In this document: piece by piece, positions 60,014-64,000 of the stretch | How the letters are laid out: every line of letters starts with the position of its first letter | Position numbering within the stretch: the stretch's first letter is position 1 | Assembly: GCF_910592395.1 (NCBI RefSeq) | Contig: NC_088313.1 | Location: 15,144,437 to 15,208,436, forward strand | Source: Lineus longissimus | Taxonomy: Eukaryota; Nemertea; Pilidiophora; Heteronemertea; Lineidae | DNA: 64,000 nt | Direction: 5' to 3' | Notes under the pieces: model-generated | Databases searched by the model: none | The model's input: the letters and a program-made list of their open reading frames with translations, nothing else | What the model was told of the DNA's origin: nothing | Translations under genes and position numbers: made by a program

Positions 60014-61261
60014 TATATAATGAGACAAGTTTTCGTCAAGACTGATTGAATAAACAGCTGTTTAGAAAATACCACACATAATGTGATATTGCGTTCATAA
60101 AAAATAGATAAATCTATTGTTGGTCCATCACAAAATAGATGACAGATAAATTGAATTACCACGATAAATGTCCACGGGTCACCCGACGAAACGAAATGAC
60201 TAATCAACGCGACAAATAATGAGATTTATTAATACAGATGTTATAAGATTTAGTAAGACTGCCAGTATCTGTATTTGTGTACGAGGTAAGAGCATCAAAA
60301 ACCTGTACCTCAGGATGCCAATGAGGAGGAAATGTTGGAAATCTCTCAGGGCTTTGTTACACTCCGGACGGAGTGGGCCGGCTTCGCACTGTCGCCGGTG
60401 GAAAGACGATCAGGATGGACGGCAAATAGAGTCGAGTCTAGGCCGGAGATGCCTGGTTTCCTCAGGATGAGAACATCATTACTGTGTATCTAATTTTGAC
60501 TTCTGGAGATGAACTGGGCGGGCTCGGAGAGAATTGATCAAGAAGGAGCGCCATTTGTAGCAAACACGGTCAAATTAATGGACAAGGCTTATAGGCCTGA
60601 CATGAAAAACATTGTCACAACCAACTGTTCGTCCCGCTATTCATTGATGAAAGACGGTGAAAGACGCTCTCATTTTTTTCGGAATGAGGTGGCACTACAC
60701 AGTAGGGAGGGGGTCCGTTTTGAAACTAGATGCATTTGACTATCTGCTAGTGGTAATGTTATTCCCAATCATTCATTTTGGACCAATTTTGGCCCGTTTG
60801 AAGATCATGACTTCTCGGTCAATTCTTTGCCATTTTCAGGATCCGAGTGGTGTCAAAGGTGGCGCCACCTTTCGGTGCATTTATGAATTAAATGCAATGA
60901 AATTGCCGTAGACTTCTTCTCTGGATTCATACGAACCCAGAAATGTATAGATTGTGGTGCCTGTGATGTATGATTTGGTCTCAGCAGGAATTGCAAAGAC
61001 TACCTCATTTCGGTTGTCGGGGGGCTATTTGACGCATGCACCCTCGATTTGCCAGTTGGCAATAATTCCCGCTTCCACATTTTAGGTTGCTGACGCTGCA
61101 TGCACTTGACACCGTCCTCCGCACTGAGTATAGTGCCACCTAATGCTGAATTCGGAAAGGTGACAGAGAAAAATTACCAGGGAAAGAAATTTAATTTAGG
61201 CCTAATGTAATACACAGGAATTTTTTTAATTGCCGCCGAAAAATTGCTCCTCCTATTCGCC
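60014..61261. other. Intergenic, no recognised gene
   Basis: Short frames at 60219-60911 have no family signal and no splice support. No repeat structure noted. Confidence 0.45.
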
Positions 61262-61396
61262 CCATCCGCCTTACGTCATCACACGATCGTCTGTCCTCGT
61301 GGAAAATTCTCCGGCATGGCGGCGTTTATGTTTCGAAACTTCTCCGTTAAATTCTTTGATTTTACCACTTTTTCGTGAATAAAGACAACTTTTAGA
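61262..61396 (+). other. Probable promoter and first exon of a gene running off the right edge
   Basis: A GC-rich island in AT-rich DNA, with a CRE-like 'ttacgtcatc' (61271) and an ATG in strong context at 61316 opening a 20-codon frame that stops at 61378. Then comes a strong donor, 'agatg|gtaagt', at 61396. Reads as a 5' UTR exon with a short upstream frame. Downstream 'gatggcggc' motifs (near 61508) resemble YY1 sites. Confidence 0.35.
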
Positions 61397-64000
61397 TGGT
61401 AAGTTCATAGATTAGATATCGCAGCTCATTCATATTCCGATGTTTTTGCTTTTCTTGAGTTTTCGGGGCAATGATAAGGAGTTTTGTATGGTGGCCCAAT
61501 ATTTGATGATGGCGGCGTTCCGGCCAGCACGTGCGCGCTGATTTTTATCATTATAAAACATCCGATTCTGTGTTCCATGATACTTACCAAAGTGCCGGAG
61601 CCAGATATTCTTGTTCTGTGTGTGATTCTGCATCTGGTCAACTGAATTACGTGAAGATTTTTACCATTTTTGATGGCGAAAATCATATTGAAACTGACCA
61701 GTCCAGTACGATAACTGAATACAATGTTTCGTCGGCCATGTTGTATGCACGTGTTGCTGTGTGCATGCACAACATGCATTGACTCTGTGGATAGTGCATT
61801 TGTTTATCATCGCTGGAAAAGGGCCTAGCTGGGGAGAATGGGGGGGGGGGGGGAACAGATTCTCTATGTTCCATTGATCAGCTTATTCCTTAGCACCACA
61901 ATTTTAAAAAAACAAACTTTCCCACCATGGGGATATTTTCCAAACATTTGCACACAATTTTTCTGTGTCAGAGAGGGAAGTGTCTTTGACATCTTCACTA
62001 GAACTCTGTGGGATCCATACTACTGTTGAGGGGCTCAAAGTTGGTTGTGATTTTGCCAGCATAACAGGGATATCAGTAAAAAAGTTGGGATTAACAGTCC
62101 AGGGGTATCTGTCACTGTCAAATAAAGACTAGGATGCCTAGCCACATATCTTTAAGGTAGCTGCCTTGCTATAATGATGAGATATTACGAGCCACTTAAT
62201 TAAAAGATGAATTCCAGCAGGATGACTAAGTGATAGAAACTTTCATATGCCCAAAATAATTATGATAGTTCTAATAATTTTAGCCTTCTGTTTCAGCATG
62301 GTTTTAGGATTGTAGGATAGGGATATAGAACTGAGATTGGTTCAGTTTACATATGAACTTGAATTATCACTGAAGCTGTACCAAGAGAGCCTCTGCACCA
62401 GACAGTAAAAGGATGAAGCAGCTTGGTTTGACCTGAGGAAATATCCACTAACTTGGCAAACATGATAGAGGGCACTAATGATTAGATGCCCAATTTGCCT
62501 CCTTGGCAAGTCGTAGCATGTTTGTTGTTTAGTGAGAACTACACTGTGCTGTAAGCATGCATTTTGAAATTATTCATTTTGCCTGTGCGAGACAATGATG
62601 CAGATCATAGAACTCAGTGAGACGGTGACAGCTGGTTAGGAAGAAGGCTTTTTTAAAAAGATAAAAAGAAATTTGGCTGCAGTCAAGACATCCTTGCAGT
62701 GAAAAACCTTTGGTTGTTACGAATTCATGCATTCTATAAATAGTTTGAGTTATTTTTCAGCCTGCATAGTTTCAAGGAAGATGAGACTGAGTGATGCAGC
62801 ATACATGGAAAGACATGTGTCCGTTACATCAAGGTCTGTGCATCCTGAAGAGGGATTCAGTTAACTTTTGAAGGAGCAAATATTTTGGGTAAGAAAATTG
62901 TTCCTCATATTCTATCAACGTGTCTGAAAGCTGTTTAAAGCATTGGAGTTTCTTGTCCTTCATTCAGACAAGAGAAGTATTTTCTTAGGCCCGTGCCGAC
63001 TTGCTCTGCTTTTCAATCAATCCAAGTCAAATTTCATGAACAGAATGATATAAGATTTCGAGATGGGACATAAAACTGCCTGATCAACAACTATGCAGTC
63101 CCATACAGCTTAAAGTACAGTCTCAGAACCTGCCTAACAAAGATTCCATCTTGATTCCTGCCCAAATAATGAACAAAAGTTTGCTCATCATCAAATCACC
63201 TCAGATGACAGACTCTGCTGATTAACTGGAGATGGTGTTTAGTATTTCATCACATTGATACACCATCCGAAGCATGTTGTGATGGAAAACAGTAGGAGCT
63301 CTCTGTGTGGACTGAAGGTAGGTTGGCCTAAACAAGGCATAAGAAACTAGACAGCAACGCAGACAATTCTCAACATTTTATCTTGCTGAATGTATGTAAC
63401 TAGTTACTGACAACTATTCACAGAGTCTGAGCAGACGTGATGGTTGTTTGTGTTGCACTTCAGACCTGTGATCTGCTTATGGCAGGTAATGGCACTTGTT
63501 TCTAAAACAGCTTCGTATCTGCCTGTATCTTCACATTTGGCAGATGATTATCTAGGTGTGCCAAAAAAAGCCAGGGGACCATTCCGTAATGACTGTCATT
63601 GTTTATTTTGTTCAGAAATTAAAAAAAATGAAAACTGGTCCTTTCCAGCTCCGCCATCTGATGGCACAGACTGGAAAAGAGAACAGCTACCGCACCATCG
63701 TCCTCCTGGTAATCAAGCCGAGATCAGTCCACATGCTGAGGGTTGCAACTCCAACACCACCAACGAGATTTCACTGTGATCAGCTGACCGCAGCAAGATC
63801 GGCCTGGAGAAAATGATGAAAGAATCTACAATGTCGTTGCAAGGACAAGCAATCTTAGAATACAAGGTTGGTGTGCAATGTGGATCTGTGCATGATAGAT
63901 TAAACAGTAGCCTGTCTGCCAGATAACTGGTCAGAAAGTAAGCATGTCAAGAATGACGAGAATAATAAGTCAAAAAGTTTATAACAGGATTTTAGTCATA
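61397..64000 (+). other. Probable 5' intron(s) and candidate exons, gene not identified
   Basis: Candidate exons: about 62761-62889 (acceptor 'tttttcag', donor 'gg|gtaaga'; stop codons in all frames, so UTR if real) and one ending at 63318 (ATG at 63283, MENSRSSLCGLK, donor 'gtaggt'). This could join in frame to an open stretch from 63489 to a stop at 63779 (LADDYLGVPKKARGPFRN). The product is unrecognised and the model is weak. A G tract lies at 61840-61852. Confidence 0.25.

Noticed and set aside
63444-63816. Frames of 86 and 111 codons near the right edge
   Set aside because: Could be part of a terminal gene, but composition is unremarkable and no domain is visible; kept only as a weak candidate.

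Overview
The window is nuclear DNA from an invertebrate animal. Genes are split by GT-AG introns, intergenic space is long, and repeats are of animal type (pogo/Tigger-like MITEs, a LINE tail, foldback elements, a Helentron-like element, minisatellites). The gene set (AKR1-type reductase, NF-YA, GPAT3/4, PGC-1, a copper-only SOD repeat protein) is bilaterian. The PGC-1 and multi-SOD genes and the repeats suggest a marine lophotrochozoan or invertebrate deuterostome. I cannot choose between them from sequence alone. No rRNA, tRNA gene or CRISPR array was found.

Layout. 1-4298 (minus): two tandem aldo-keto reductase genes, the left one cut by the window edge, the right one complete in nine exons (320 aa). 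5984-7930 (minus): NF-YA, 297 aa, head to head with 8742-15227 (plus), a GPAT3/GPAT4-like acyltransferase in 13 exons. 15228-21261: 3' UTR, spacer and a 1.6-kb non-autonomous DNA transposon full of CAGTG/CAGTCA motifs. 21262-23091 (minus): a coiled-coil protein, divergent from 24457-31595 (plus), a PGC-1 family coactivator of 946 aa with an HCF-binding motif, LXXLL box, RS region and C-terminal RRM. 34100-37200: a block of four tandem-repeat systems. 38373-53351 (minus): a 12-exon gene for a 995-aa secreted protein with six SOD-like domains and a GPI-type tail. Its 4.4-kb first intron holds two foldback elements with tandem-repeat arms, one split by a Helentron-like insertion. 53774-60013: minisatellite, MITEs, a LINE 3' end and a complete Tigger-like element with a dead transposase. 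61262-64000: a probable first exon and promoter of a gene continuing off the right edge.

The host genes are unrelated single genes, not an operon or cluster. PGC-1, NF-YA and GPAT all bear on metabolic control, but no functional link is shown by their closeness. The most notable items are the copper-only SOD-repeat gene, with three domains that keep all copper ligands and three that have lost them, and the two foldback elements flanked by about 14-bp direct repeats. All exon joins were worked out by hand from splice signals, reading phase and remembered family sequences. No alignment was run.
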